A DNA stretch of 64,000 nucleotides, from NCBI RefSeq assembly GCF_022024035.1, contig NZ_CP091787.1:310001-374000 (forward strand). The letters are read 5' to 3'. The position numbers were made by a program, and so were the translations under genes. Below, one piece after another: positions 35,619-43,912 of this stretch (position 1 is its first letter; each line of letters starts with the position of its first letter). Source of the stretch: Prevotella sp. E13-17. GTDB taxonomy: Bacteria > Bacteroidota > Bacteroidia > Bacteroidales > Bacteroidaceae. The notes under the pieces were generated by a model. It saw only the letters and a program-made list of their open reading frames with translations. It was not told where the DNA came from and ran no database searches.

Positions 35619-37595
35619 ATGTCAGAAGAATTACAGCAAGAACAGCAGAATTATTCCGCAAGTAACATTCAGGTGCTTGAGGGATTGGAAGCCGTGCGCA
35701 AGCGTCCTGCTATGTATATCGGCGATATCAGCGAGAAGGGACTTCACCACTTGGTGAATGAGACCGTCGATAACTCTATCGACGAGGCCATGGCTGGTTA
35801 TTGTACTCATATCGAAGTAACGATTAACGAAGATAACTCTATCACCGTACAAGATAATGGACGTGGTATCCCGGTGGACGAACACGAAAAGATGCACAAG
35901 TCAGCTCTTGAGGTTGTTATGACTGTGCTTCACGCTGGAGGTAAGTTCGATAAAGGCTCTTATAAGGTGTCTGGTGGCTTGCACGGTGTAGGTGTAAGCT
36001 GCGTCAATGCCCTCTCTACTCATATGAAATCGCAAGTATTCCGCAACGGACATATCTATCAGCAGGAGTATGAGAAGGGTAAACCACTTTACGATGTTAA
36101 GATAGTTGGAGATACAGACAAGACTGGTACACGTCAGCAGTTCTGGCCCGATGGCTCTATCTTCACAACGACAGAGTACAAGTACGACATCATTGCAAAG
36201 CGTATGCGCGAACTGGCATATCTGAATGCTGGTATCACCATCACGTTGACAGACCTGCGTCCCGACGAAGAGGGTAAGCTGCGCGAGCCCGAGGTGTTCC
36301 ATGCCAAGGAAGGTCTGAAGGAGTTCGTTCGCTATGTAGATCGTCATCGCACCTCGATCATTGGCGATCCTATCTGCCTGAAGACAGAAAAAGATGGTGT
36401 ACCCATCGAGGTAGCACTGCTTTACAACAGTGACTATTCTGAGAATATCCACTCTTATGTAAATAATATCAATACCATTGAAGGTGGTACTCACCTGACA
36501 GGTTTCCGCATTGCACTGGCTCGTGCACTGAAGAAGTATGCCGATGAAGATGACCAGTTGCGCAAGCAGATTGAGAAAGCTAAGATTGAAGTTGCACAAG
36601 ACGACTTCCGCGAGGGTCTCACCGCCATTGTCTCTGTGAAGGTTGCCGAGCCTCAGTTCGAAGGACAGACCAAGACCAAGCTTGGTAATAGCGAGGTGAA
36701 CGGTGCTGTTCAGAAGGCCGTGGGCGAAGCTATGAACAATTACCTTGAGGAGCATCCAAAGGAGGCACATACCATCTGTGAGAAGGTGATTCTGGCTGCC
36801 ACAGCACGTATCGCCGCCCGTAAGGCTCGCGAGAGCGTACAGCGCAAAAATCCTATGAGTGGTGGTGGTCTGCCTGGCAAGTTGGCCGACTGTTCAAACA
36901 AGGATCCAAAGACCTGTGAGATTTTCCTTGTCGAGGGTGACTCGGCCGGTGGTTCTGCTAAGCAAGGACGCGACCGCCATTTCCAGGCCATCCTGCCTCT
37001 GCGTGGTAAGATTCTGAATGTAGAGAAGGTACAGTGGCACCGCGTGTTTGAAGCAGAGTCCGTGATGAACATTATTCAAAGTATTGGAGTTCGTTTCGGC
37101 GTTGATGGTGAAGATTCAAAAGATGCAAATATTGACAAGCTGCGTTACGATAAGATTATTATCATGACCGATGCCGATGTCGATGGTTCTCACATCGACA
37201 CGCTCATCATGACACTCTTCTATCGCTTCATGCCACAGGTTATCCAGGGCGGTCACCTTTACATCGCTACACCTCCCCTTTATAAGTGCACCTATAAGAA
37301 GTTCTCTGAGTATTGCTACACCGAGCAGCAGCGTCAGGCGTTCATCGATAAGTATGTGTCTGGCGACGAGAACAGCTCAGCTTTGCATACACAGCGCTAT
37401 AAAGGTCTTGGTGAGATGAACCCCGAGCAGTTGTGGGAGACTACTATGAATCCCGAAAACCGCTTGTTGAAGCAGGTCACTATCGAAAATGCTGCTGAGG
37501 CAGACGAGATCTTCTCAATGCTGATGGGCGATGACGTAGAGCCCCGCCGCGAGTTCATAGAGAAGAATGCAACTTACGCAAATATCGATGCATAA
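35619..37595 (+). CDS. gyrB: DNA gyrase subunit B
   Basis: The 658-residue cytosolic ATPase subunit of the type II topoisomerase introduces negative supercoils with GyrA. The GHKL ATPase motifs (ETVDNSIDEAMAGY, VQDNGRGIPVD, GGLHGVGVSCVNAL) lie in the first 130 residues, the Toprim motif EGDSAGGSAKQGRDR is in the second half, and the C-terminal HTQRYKGLGEMNPEQLWETT is the usual GyrB tail. Length favours GyrB over ParE. It is monocistronic with its own promoter and terminator. Confidence 0.95.
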   Translation: MSEELQQEQQNYSASNIQVLEGLEAVRKRPAMYIGDISEKGLHHLVNETVDNSIDEAMAGYCTHIEVTINEDNSITVQDNGRGIPVDEHEKMHKSALEVVMTVLHAGGKFDKGSYKVSGGLHGVGVSCVNALSTHMKSQVFRNGHIYQQEYEKGKPLYDVKIVGDTDKTGTRQQFWPDGSIFTTTEYKYDIIAKRMRELAYLNAGITITLTDLRPDEEGKLREPEVFHAKEGLKEFVRYVDRHRTSIIGDPICLKTEKDGVPIEVALLYNSDYSENIHSYVNNINTIEGGTHLTGFRIALARALKKYADEDDQLRKQIEKAKIEVAQDDFREGLTAIVSVKVAEPQFEGQTKTKLGNSEVNGAVQKAVGEAMNNYLEEHPKEAHTICEKVILAATARIAARKARESVQRKNPMSGGGLPGKLADCSNKDPKTCEIFLVEGDSAGGSAKQGRDRHFQAILPLRGKILNVEKVQWHRVFEAESVMNIIQSIGVRFGVDGEDSKDANIDKLRYDKIIIMTDADVDGSHIDTLIMTLFYRFMPQVIQGGHLYIATPPLYKCTYKKFSEYCYTEQQRQAFIDKYVSGDENSSALHTQRYKGLGEMNPEQLWETTMNPENRLLKQVTIENAAEADEIFSMLMGDDVEPRREFIEKNATYANIDA

Positions 37596-37617
37596 TCAGA
37601 AAAAGCTATTATAAGTA

Positions 37618-37657
37618 GAAAGGACTGGTCTTGTTTAAGCCAGTCCTTTCTTTGTTT
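37618..37657. terminator. Terminator between gyrB and buk
   Basis: Perfect 11-bp arms GAAAGGACTGG (37618-37628) and the complement (37640-37650) are followed by TTTGTTT. It probably serves the convergent buk gene as well. Confidence 0.88.
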
Positions 37658-37705
37658 ATGGACGTATTCAAGGTGCTGATAGTTTGTCGAGACGATGAAG
37701 ACTGG

Positions 37706-38773
37706 TCACTCGTAAGTCTTCACTTCACGTTTGCCTTGCAGCACGGCATAAGCATTTTGTGCCAGCGCCTCCAGTTCGTCTTCGCCGGGGAAGCAATAGA
37801 CAGGTGCCAGAAACTCAATGCGTTCACGTATGCGGCTGATCACATACTCCGACCTTGCCATGCCGCCCGTCAACAGTATCGCATCAATCTTACCGTACAA
37901 CACGGCGCTCAGTCCTGCTATGTTTTTCGCAACATGATAAATCATCGCATTCAGAATCAGCTCCGCATGTTTGTCACCGTTGGCTATGCGCTGCTGGATC
38001 TCCACCACATTGTTTGTTCCCAGGTGCGCATTCAGTCCTGCCTTTCCAGCAATACGCTTCAACAACTGCTTCTCGGTGTATTTCCCGCTGAAGCAAAGAC
38101 GTATCAGGTCGGCAGCAGGCAGGCTGCCGGCACGTTCGGGAGAGAAAGGGCCTTCTCCATCCAGAGCATTGTTGCAGTCCACGGCCCGTCCGTGGTCATG
38201 GGCTGCCACAGAGATACCGCCGCCAAGATGACAGATAATCAAGTTCAAGTCCTCATAGCGCTTGCCTATTTCGTTGGCAAATCTACGCGCAATAGCACGC
38301 TGATTAAGTGCGTGCCAGATGCAGATGCGGTTCATCAGTGGCGATCCACTGATGCGAGCATAGTCGTTCATTTCATCCACTACGCCCGGGTCTGCAATAA
38401 ATGAGCGACATCCAGGTATCTCTTTGGCTATATCATAAGCAATCAGACAGCCCAAGTTGCAGGCATGGTTGTGCATGGCGATGCCATTATGTGTGTCGTC
38501 CAGCATTCGTTGATTAATCTCATAGACGCCACCAGCAATGGGTTTTACCAATCCGCCACGACCTATCACCGCATCAAATTTCAGTGGCACATTGATGTGT
38601 TTCAGTTCATTCAGGATTAGTTGCTTCCGGTAGTCCATCTGTTCTATGACATCGTCAAAGGCAGCCAAGTCTTCGTTCGAGTGTTGGATGCTGCGTAGCA
38701 CCATTGGCTTCTCGTTTTCAAATACAGCCATCTTTGTCGATGTCGATCCAGGGTTTATAGCTAATATCAGCAT
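37706..38773 (-). CDS. buk: Butyrate kinase
   Basis: The 355-residue acetate/butyrate kinase family enzyme transfers phosphate between butyryl phosphate and ADP, making butyrate and ATP. The N-terminal phosphate loop AINPGSTSTKMAVF, the GRGGLVKPIAGGVY segment, HLGGGISVAAH and LTGGMARSEYV fit Buk rather than AckA. It is the second gene of a leftward pair, 79 bp after the phosphotransacylase. It could also act on branched-chain acids from amino-acid breakdown; the substrate range is inferred. Confidence 0.93.
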   Translation of the reverse strand: MLILAINPGSTSTKMAVFENEKPMVLRSIQHSNEDLAAFDDVIEQMDYRKQLILNELKHINVPLKFDAVIGRGGLVKPIAGGVYEINQRMLDDTHNGIAMHNHACNLGCLIAYDIAKEIPGCRSFIADPGVVDEMNDYARISGSPLMNRICIWHALNQRAIARRFANEIGKRYEDLNLIICHLGGGISVAAHDHGRAVDCNNALDGEGPFSPERAGSLPAADLIRLCFSGKYTEKQLLKRIAGKAGLNAHLGTNNVVEIQQRIANGDKHAELILNAMIYHVAKNIAGLSAVLYGKIDAILLTGGMARSEYVISRIRERIEFLAPVYCFPGEDELEALAQNAYAVLQGKREVKTYE

Positions 38774-38852
38774 AGTTCTTATTTTATATGACCTTGTTTG
38801 TTATCTCTTAATGTCTTAAACCGTTTTGGCAGCTACGGCGTTTAACACCATT

Positions 38853-39749
38853 TTATATGGCAGCGAATGCCAACGAATAATATTTCGACGTGCCATTGTC
38901 GCCTCTCGATGGTAATACCACAGGCACAATCGGACCACGCAGGATGCCAGCTGTCGTTGCTTCGCTGAACAGCGTGATGGTTTTATAAAAAACGTTGCCC
39001 GCTTGTATGTCAGGGAATATCAGTGCATTAGCCTGCCCGTCCAATGGCGATTCTATACCTTTTTTATGTAGAGCAGCCGGCGACAGTGACGTCTTCAGGT
39101 CCAGAGGGCCGTCAATGACACAAGTGCCAAATGCTCCGTCGTTAGCTTTTGCTATCAGTTCTTTATATTCCGCAGTAAACGGAAACGTTTTCTCGTTCAC
39201 TTTCTCCGAACAGTTGATCAGTGCCACCTGTGGCGTTTCGATGCCCATGCGTCGGCATGTGTCAAGCATGTATCTCAGTTGCGCCTCCCTTTGCTCCTTG
39301 TTTGGGTAGGGAATGACAGCGGCATCCGTAAAGTATATCAGCCGCTTGTAGCCTGGTATCTGCGCGCAGGTGATGTGTGTCAGCACCTGTCCTTTCGGCA
39401 GAATGCCGTTTTCCTTGTTCAGTACAGCATGTAGCAACGTGTCGGTATTCAGGAACCCCTTCATCAGCACGTCCGCCTGTCCGTTTCTTACCAGTTCAAC
39501 AGCTTTCAGTGCAGCCTCTTCGGCATTGGCAGCCTCCACCAATTTCGCATGCTCACCGTATGACTCCACCAGTTTAGCCACCCCCTCGTGGCATCCCACG
39601 AGCAGCGCTTCTATAAATCCCTCGTCCACAGCCCTCATCACCGCTGTCAGGGTTGATACGTCGTTAGGACAAACTACGGCCACCTTCTTTCTTTGGTGGC
39701 GTTCTACAAGGTGTTCTACCAGTTCTTCAAAACTGTTAATGGTCTTCAT
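38853..39749 (-). CDS. ptb: Phosphate butyryltransferase
   Basis: This 298-residue cytosolic phosphotransacylase converts butyryl-CoA to butyryl phosphate for the kinase encoded downstream. The PTA/PTB family features include VLMKGFLNTDTLLHAVLN near residues 94-111, FTDAAVIPYPNKEQR and a C-terminal ALIFPDIQAGNVFYK and GPIVPVVLPSR. The length and pairing with buk favour phosphate butyryltransferase over acetyl. A -7 box lies about 43 bp upstream. Confidence 0.92.
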   Translation of the reverse strand: MKTINSFEELVEHLVERHQRKKVAVVCPNDVSTLTAVMRAVDEGFIEALLVGCHEGVAKLVESYGEHAKLVEAANAEEAALKAVELVRNGQADVLMKGFLNTDTLLHAVLNKENGILPKGQVLTHITCAQIPGYKRLIYFTDAAVIPYPNKEQREAQLRYMLDTCRRMGIETPQVALINCSEKVNEKTFPFTAEYKELIAKANDGAFGTCVIDGPLDLKTSLSPAALHKKGIESPLDGQANALIFPDIQAGNVFYKTITLFSEATTAGILRGPIVPVVLPSRGDNGTSKYYSLAFAAI

Positions 39750-39791
39750 ATTATTATCAATAAGGTTAGGCTTTCAAAAGCATTCCAGTGG

Positions 39792-39799
39792 CAAATATA
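39792..39799 (-). promoter_or_regulatory. -7 box for ptb-buk
   Basis: TATATTTG on the minus strand, 43 bp before the ptb ATG. A possible TTG is 23 bp further upstream, slightly too far. Confidence 0.5.
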
Positions 39800-39869
39800 C
39801 AAAAAAAATAATTACGATTGCACAATTTTGCTGGAAAAGTGCAATCGTGGCCATTGTTTCCTGTTAAAA

Positions 39870-39901
39870 TTTGGTAGTCTCGTTATTTTGCAGTAATTTT
39901 G
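39870..39901 (+). promoter_or_regulatory. Promoter of the acyl-CoA ligase gene (TTTG-N20-TAATTTTG)
   Basis: TTTG at 39870-39873 and TAATTTTG at 39894-39901 are separated by 20 bp, a full consensus match. The ATG at 39932 leaves a leader of about 25 nt; the in-frame TTG at 39920 is a less likely start. Confidence 0.82.
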
Positions 39902-39931
39902 CACTAAAGAAATAATTACTTGATTGGTATT

Positions 39932-41740
39932 ATGCAGATTTGTAGTCATTTATCTGTTCTGGTGCACGATGTGGCAGCTAAGTATGGCGACCGCGAAGCA
40001 CTTATTTACAAAAACTTTGGCGGAAAAACATGGAAGTCTTGTTCTTGGAACCAATTCTCTGATGTTGTGAAACAAGTGTCGAATGCTATGCTCAGCCTGG
40101 GTGTAGGCGTTCAAGAGAATATCGGTGTGTTCTCACAGAACTCCGTCCAGTATCTTTTCACCGACTTTGGTGCTTGGGGCATACGTGCAGTCACCATTCC
40201 TTTTTATGCAACCAGTTCGGAGCAGCAAATCCAGTTCATGATCAATGATGCAAAGATTCGTTATATCTTTGTAGGCGAGAAAGAACAGTATGAGAAGACC
40301 CGTCGTGTCTTCGGTACCTGTAAGACCCTTGAGCGCATCATCGTTTTCGACCCCTCGGTAGAGTTGCCAGAAAACGATTCCACGGTGATGTCGTTCACCG
40401 ACTTCCTGCGCATGGGCGAGGGGTTGCCGCATCAGACCGCTGTAGAACAATTGCAGCGTGAGGCAACAATGGATGATATAGCCAACATTCTCTATACCAG
40501 TGGCACAACTGGCAATTCCAAAGGTGTCATCCTCACCATGGGACAGTATCATGCAGCCATGCTTGCCAATCACAAGTGTGTGCCTGTCACCGATGCCGAC
40601 CGCGTGCTCAACTTCCTTCCCTTCACCCATATCTTCGAGAAAGGTTGGAAGATTCTTTGTATCACTGTTGGTGCACGCCTGATCGTCAACACCTATCCCC
40701 AAGAAGTACAGAAGTCAATGCGTGAGACCCATCCCACCTGTATGTCCAGTGTGCCTCGTTTCTGGGAGAAGGTCTATCAGGGTGTTCAAGAGAAGATTGA
40801 GAGCAGTGGCGCTGTTCAGCGCACCCTCTTCAAGCATGCCCTTGCCATTGGCAAGAAACATAACATCACCTATCTTGCTGCCGGCAAGCAGCCCCCCTTG
40901 GCTTTGCGCTTAGAGTATGAGATGCTCAACAAGACCGTCTTCTCGTTGGTACGTAAGGAGTTGGGTCTTGAGAATGCACATTTCTTCCCCACGGCTGGTG
41001 CTGCCGTATCTGCTCATGTTGAAGAATTTGTCCATTCCATCGGTCTCAACATGGTTGTCGGCTATGGTCTCACCGAGAGCCTTGCCACCGTGACGTGCGA
41101 TCATCTTGGCAAGCCGTTCCATGTCGGTTCCGTGGGTCATCCGATTGACGGAATTGATATCAAGATCAGTTCTGAGGGCGAGATTCTATTGAAGGGTCCT
41201 ACCATCACTCGTGGCTATTACAACCGCGACGATATCACCCGCGAGTCGTTCACCGAGGATGGCTACTTCCGTACCGGTGATTCCGGCTATATCCAAGATG
41301 GCGAGTTGTTCCTCAAGGACCGTATCAAGGATCTTTTCAAGACCTCAAACGGTAAATACATCGCGCCCCAGATGATCGAGTCGAAATTGCTCGTTGACAA
41401 GTATATCGATCAGATTGCCATCATTGCCGACCAACGCAAGTTCGTTTCTGCGCTCATCATCCCAGAGTACAAGTTGCTTGAAGACTATGCCCGCGAGCAC
41501 AATATCATCTTTAAGGATCGTGAAGACCTGTGTCGCAACCAGCAAATCTACCAAATGTTGATGGAGCGCATAGATACCCTGCAGCAGCAGTTGGCCCACT
41601 ATGAGCAAGTGAAGCGGTTCACCCTGTTGCCTCACGGCTTCTCTATGGAGCGCGGCGAGCTTACCAACACTTTGAAGATAAAGCGTCGCGTGCTCAATGA
41701 GAACTATAAGAAGGAGATTGATGCGATGTATGCAGAATAG
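39932..41740 (+). CDS. Long-chain fatty acid--CoA ligase (AMP-binding)
   Basis: The 602-residue adenylate-forming enzyme activates fatty acids to acyl-CoA with ATP. The P-loop-like motif YTSGTTGNSKGV is near residue 190, the A5 region YGLTESLATVT follows, and the late motif YFRTGDSGYIQDGELFLKDR and K in KTSNGKYIAPQ complete the catalytic set. It resembles FadD15-type ligases that are membrane-associated. It stands alone, divergent from ptb-buk; it may supply acyl-CoA for lipid synthesis or use exogenous fatty acids. Confidence 0.92.
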   Translation: MQICSHLSVLVHDVAAKYGDREALIYKNFGGKTWKSCSWNQFSDVVKQVSNAMLSLGVGVQENIGVFSQNSVQYLFTDFGAWGIRAVTIPFYATSSEQQIQFMINDAKIRYIFVGEKEQYEKTRRVFGTCKTLERIIVFDPSVELPENDSTVMSFTDFLRMGEGLPHQTAVEQLQREATMDDIANILYTSGTTGNSKGVILTMGQYHAAMLANHKCVPVTDADRVLNFLPFTHIFEKGWKILCITVGARLIVNTYPQEVQKSMRETHPTCMSSVPRFWEKVYQGVQEKIESSGAVQRTLFKHALAIGKKHNITYLAAGKQPPLALRLEYEMLNKTVFSLVRKELGLENAHFFPTAGAAVSAHVEEFVHSIGLNMVVGYGLTESLATVTCDHLGKPFHVGSVGHPIDGIDIKISSEGEILLKGPTITRGYYNRDDITRESFTEDGYFRTGDSGYIQDGELFLKDRIKDLFKTSNGKYIAPQMIESKLLVDKYIDQIAIIADQRKFVSALIIPEYKLLEDYAREHNIIFKDREDLCRNQQIYQMLMERIDTLQQQLAHYEQVKRFTLLPHGFSMERGELTNTLKIKRRVLNENYKKEIDAMYAE

Positions 41741-41753
41741 ATATTAGACTTCG

Positions 41754-43712
41754 ATGGCTGTTCGTTCGTCCTGTCTCCGCCTTCTCGTTCTTCTGCTAAT
41801 TGCCGTTCAGTCATTGGCAGCCGGTGGTCAGGAGGCGCATTTTTATACGCTGAATCGACAAAATGGTCTCAGTGACAACTGCGTCCTTCAGCTCATGCAG
41901 CTCAGCGATGGTAGAATGGTGACCGTCACTCCCCGTTCAATAGATATCTATGATGGTCAGCGCTTCAGTGCACTTAGCATCGATACAACACAATGGGTAG
42001 CTCTTCCTGCTTATCAGGGGGCTACCCATCTTTTTGCCGACAGCCATGACCGCCTTTGGATGAAGCAGCGCGAGCGACTCTATTGTTTTCACCTTCCCAC
42101 CATGCGTCAAGTCATACCAGAAGACTGGCACGGCGATGATGATTTCTTTATCGATGATAACGGCAACACCTGGCTGTTAAAAGGTCGCACACTCCGACAT
42201 GCCGCAGGAAACCATCGCTTGCAGCTGCCCCACTCGGCAGGTCTTTTGCAAGATGTCGTGGCAGTAGGCGATTCCATCTATACTTTTTTCGATACAGGCC
42301 AGCTCGTCGTCTTTACAGCCCAAGGCCGTCAGGTCTTTCTGTCGCAAGCCTATACTCCTGACGATGCTTCCCGTTATCAGTGGACCTCGCTCGTGGTTCA
42401 GGGCAGTGGCTCTTGTCTCTATCAGTTGCGCACTGGTGCTGGTGGGTCGGTGCTGCTTGAGTTCAATCGCAACAGTCGTCGGTGGCGCACTATTCTCACA
42501 AGTGAAAAAGTCCTTCACACCCTCACCCTCACACCCTCTGGCATTCTTTATCTCACCTCACCCTCAGGCTATTGGCACATCAATCCCCTGACGGGCCATC
42601 AGTCTTTCTTCAGTCAGCTCTGTTTGCCCGATGGGACCGTTCTTTTTACGGGTATCAATACTGTTTGTCTTGATCGCGAAGGAGGCTTTTGGTTGGGCAC
42701 CTACGACAGCGGAATTCTCTACACCTCGCCTCTGTCTGGCTTGTTCGACACCAAGCCCATAGACATAGAAGTGCACCCCATCCTAACTACCATATATCTT
42801 CATGGTCAACCATTGCAGTCGGGCCATAGCTACGATGGGCGCGTACTTCTCAGTGTTACGCCTCCCTACGTGGATGAACTTCGTTTCTCCCATAGTCAGA
42901 ACTCACTGGCCTTTCAGTTCTCCACCATGAACTATGTGCGTCCGCGCAGCACCTTCTATCGTTACCGCTTTTCGGGCGACGGACAAGGCTGGCACACCAT
43001 TTCTGCCGATTCCATTGGTCATCTTGTCGATGATAAGGGCGTGTTCTATCTCCCTCTGACAAGTCTCTCACCGGGCGACTACTCTTTGGAGGTCATGGCT
43101 TCTACCAATCCCAATCATTGGAATCCGCACGATGTGCGAACCATCCACTTCACCATCGAATACCCTTGGTGGCAGTCGCCAGTGGCTTTTGTACTTTATG
43201 TTGTCATACTGGCGTTGCTCATTGCAGTCTTCTTCTTGAGCTATCGACGTCGTCTTGAGCGTCAGAACCGCGAACAGCTTCTGTTGCTGCGTATCCAAAA
43301 CCTGGTGGATCAGGTTAACCGTTATGAACATTCTGCAGCGGCAGTGATGCTTAGTGAGCCCGATCAGGAAGCCAATGTTGAGCCTGAGCCAACGCCTCAA
43401 GAGAAAGAGTTTATGTCGCGTGCCACTGCGCTTGTCGAACAGCACATTGCCGATCCGACCTATAATGTTGAGAAGTTGGCTGCCGATCTCTGTATGGAGC
43501 GCACGGGTCTCTATAAGAAGCTGACGGCACTCATCCAACAGTCACCTGTCGCTTTCATCCGTACCATCCGTTTGCGTCGTGCAGCCGCCTTGTTGAGCCA
43601 GGGTGACAAGACCATTGCCGAGATTGCCGAGTATGCTGGTTTCTGTTCTCCCGGCTATTTCAGCAAATGTTTCCAGAAGGAGTTTGGATGCAAGCCTTCT
43701 GAATATAAGTAG
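41754..43712 (+). CDS. Membrane-spanning AraC regulator with two-component-type sensor domain
   Basis: The 652-residue protein resembles a hybrid two-component system that lacks its kinase and receiver. It has a signal peptide (1-23), a beta-propeller-like periplasmic region starting YTLNRQNGLSDNCV (about 30-330), a Y_Y_Y-type immunoglobulin domain (about 375-470), one membrane helix (about 476-496), a short coiled segment and a C-terminal AraC helix-turn-helix domain (about 553-652). A periplasmic glycan ligand would be signalled directly to DNA. It lies 13 bp after the ligase gene and 200 bp before the GH31 gene, its probable target. Confidence 0.85.
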   Translation: MAVRSSCLRLLVLLLIAVQSLAAGGQEAHFYTLNRQNGLSDNCVLQLMQLSDGRMVTVTPRSIDIYDGQRFSALSIDTTQWVALPAYQGATHLFADSHDRLWMKQRERLYCFHLPTMRQVIPEDWHGDDDFFIDDNGNTWLLKGRTLRHAAGNHRLQLPHSAGLLQDVVAVGDSIYTFFDTGQLVVFTAQGRQVFLSQAYTPDDASRYQWTSLVVQGSGSCLYQLRTGAGGSVLLEFNRNSRRWRTILTSEKVLHTLTLTPSGILYLTSPSGYWHINPLTGHQSFFSQLCLPDGTVLFTGINTVCLDREGGFWLGTYDSGILYTSPLSGLFDTKPIDIEVHPILTTIYLHGQPLQSGHSYDGRVLLSVTPPYVDELRFSHSQNSLAFQFSTMNYVRPRSTFYRYRFSGDGQGWHTISADSIGHLVDDKGVFYLPLTSLSPGDYSLEVMASTNPNHWNPHDVRTIHFTIEYPWWQSPVAFVLYVVILALLIAVFFLSYRRRLERQNREQLLLLRIQNLVDQVNRYEHSAAAVMLSEPDQEANVEPEPTPQEKEFMSRATALVEQHIADPTYNVEKLAADLCMERTGLYKKLTALIQQSPVAFIRTIRLRRAAALLSQGDKTIAEIAEYAGFCSPGYFSKCFQKEFGCKPSEYK

Positions 43713-43836
43713 CCTATATGATTCACCCTCCCTTAAGTAAGGAATGGACGGGTCGTATTTAAGCGACTTCTTCAGAAGCCGATAAAATCGTTGTTTTTTC
43801 CTTTTTCTTCATTTGTTCCATCCAAATCAACATTTC

Positions 43837-43871
43837 TTTGTGTGGTGTATGACAGGTTTGTCGTATCTTTG
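43837..43871 (+). promoter_or_regulatory. Promoter of the GH31 gene
   Basis: TATCTTTG at 43864-43871 is preceded by TTTG at 43837-43840, 23 bp apart and so weaker than consensus. The leader to the ATG at 43913 is about 35 nt. The 200-bp region should also hold the site for the neighbouring AraC-type regulator, which I cannot pinpoint. Confidence 0.6.
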
Positions 43872-43912
43872 CATCGGTTTCCAGTTCAATTAACACATAA
43901 AAATGATCAATT

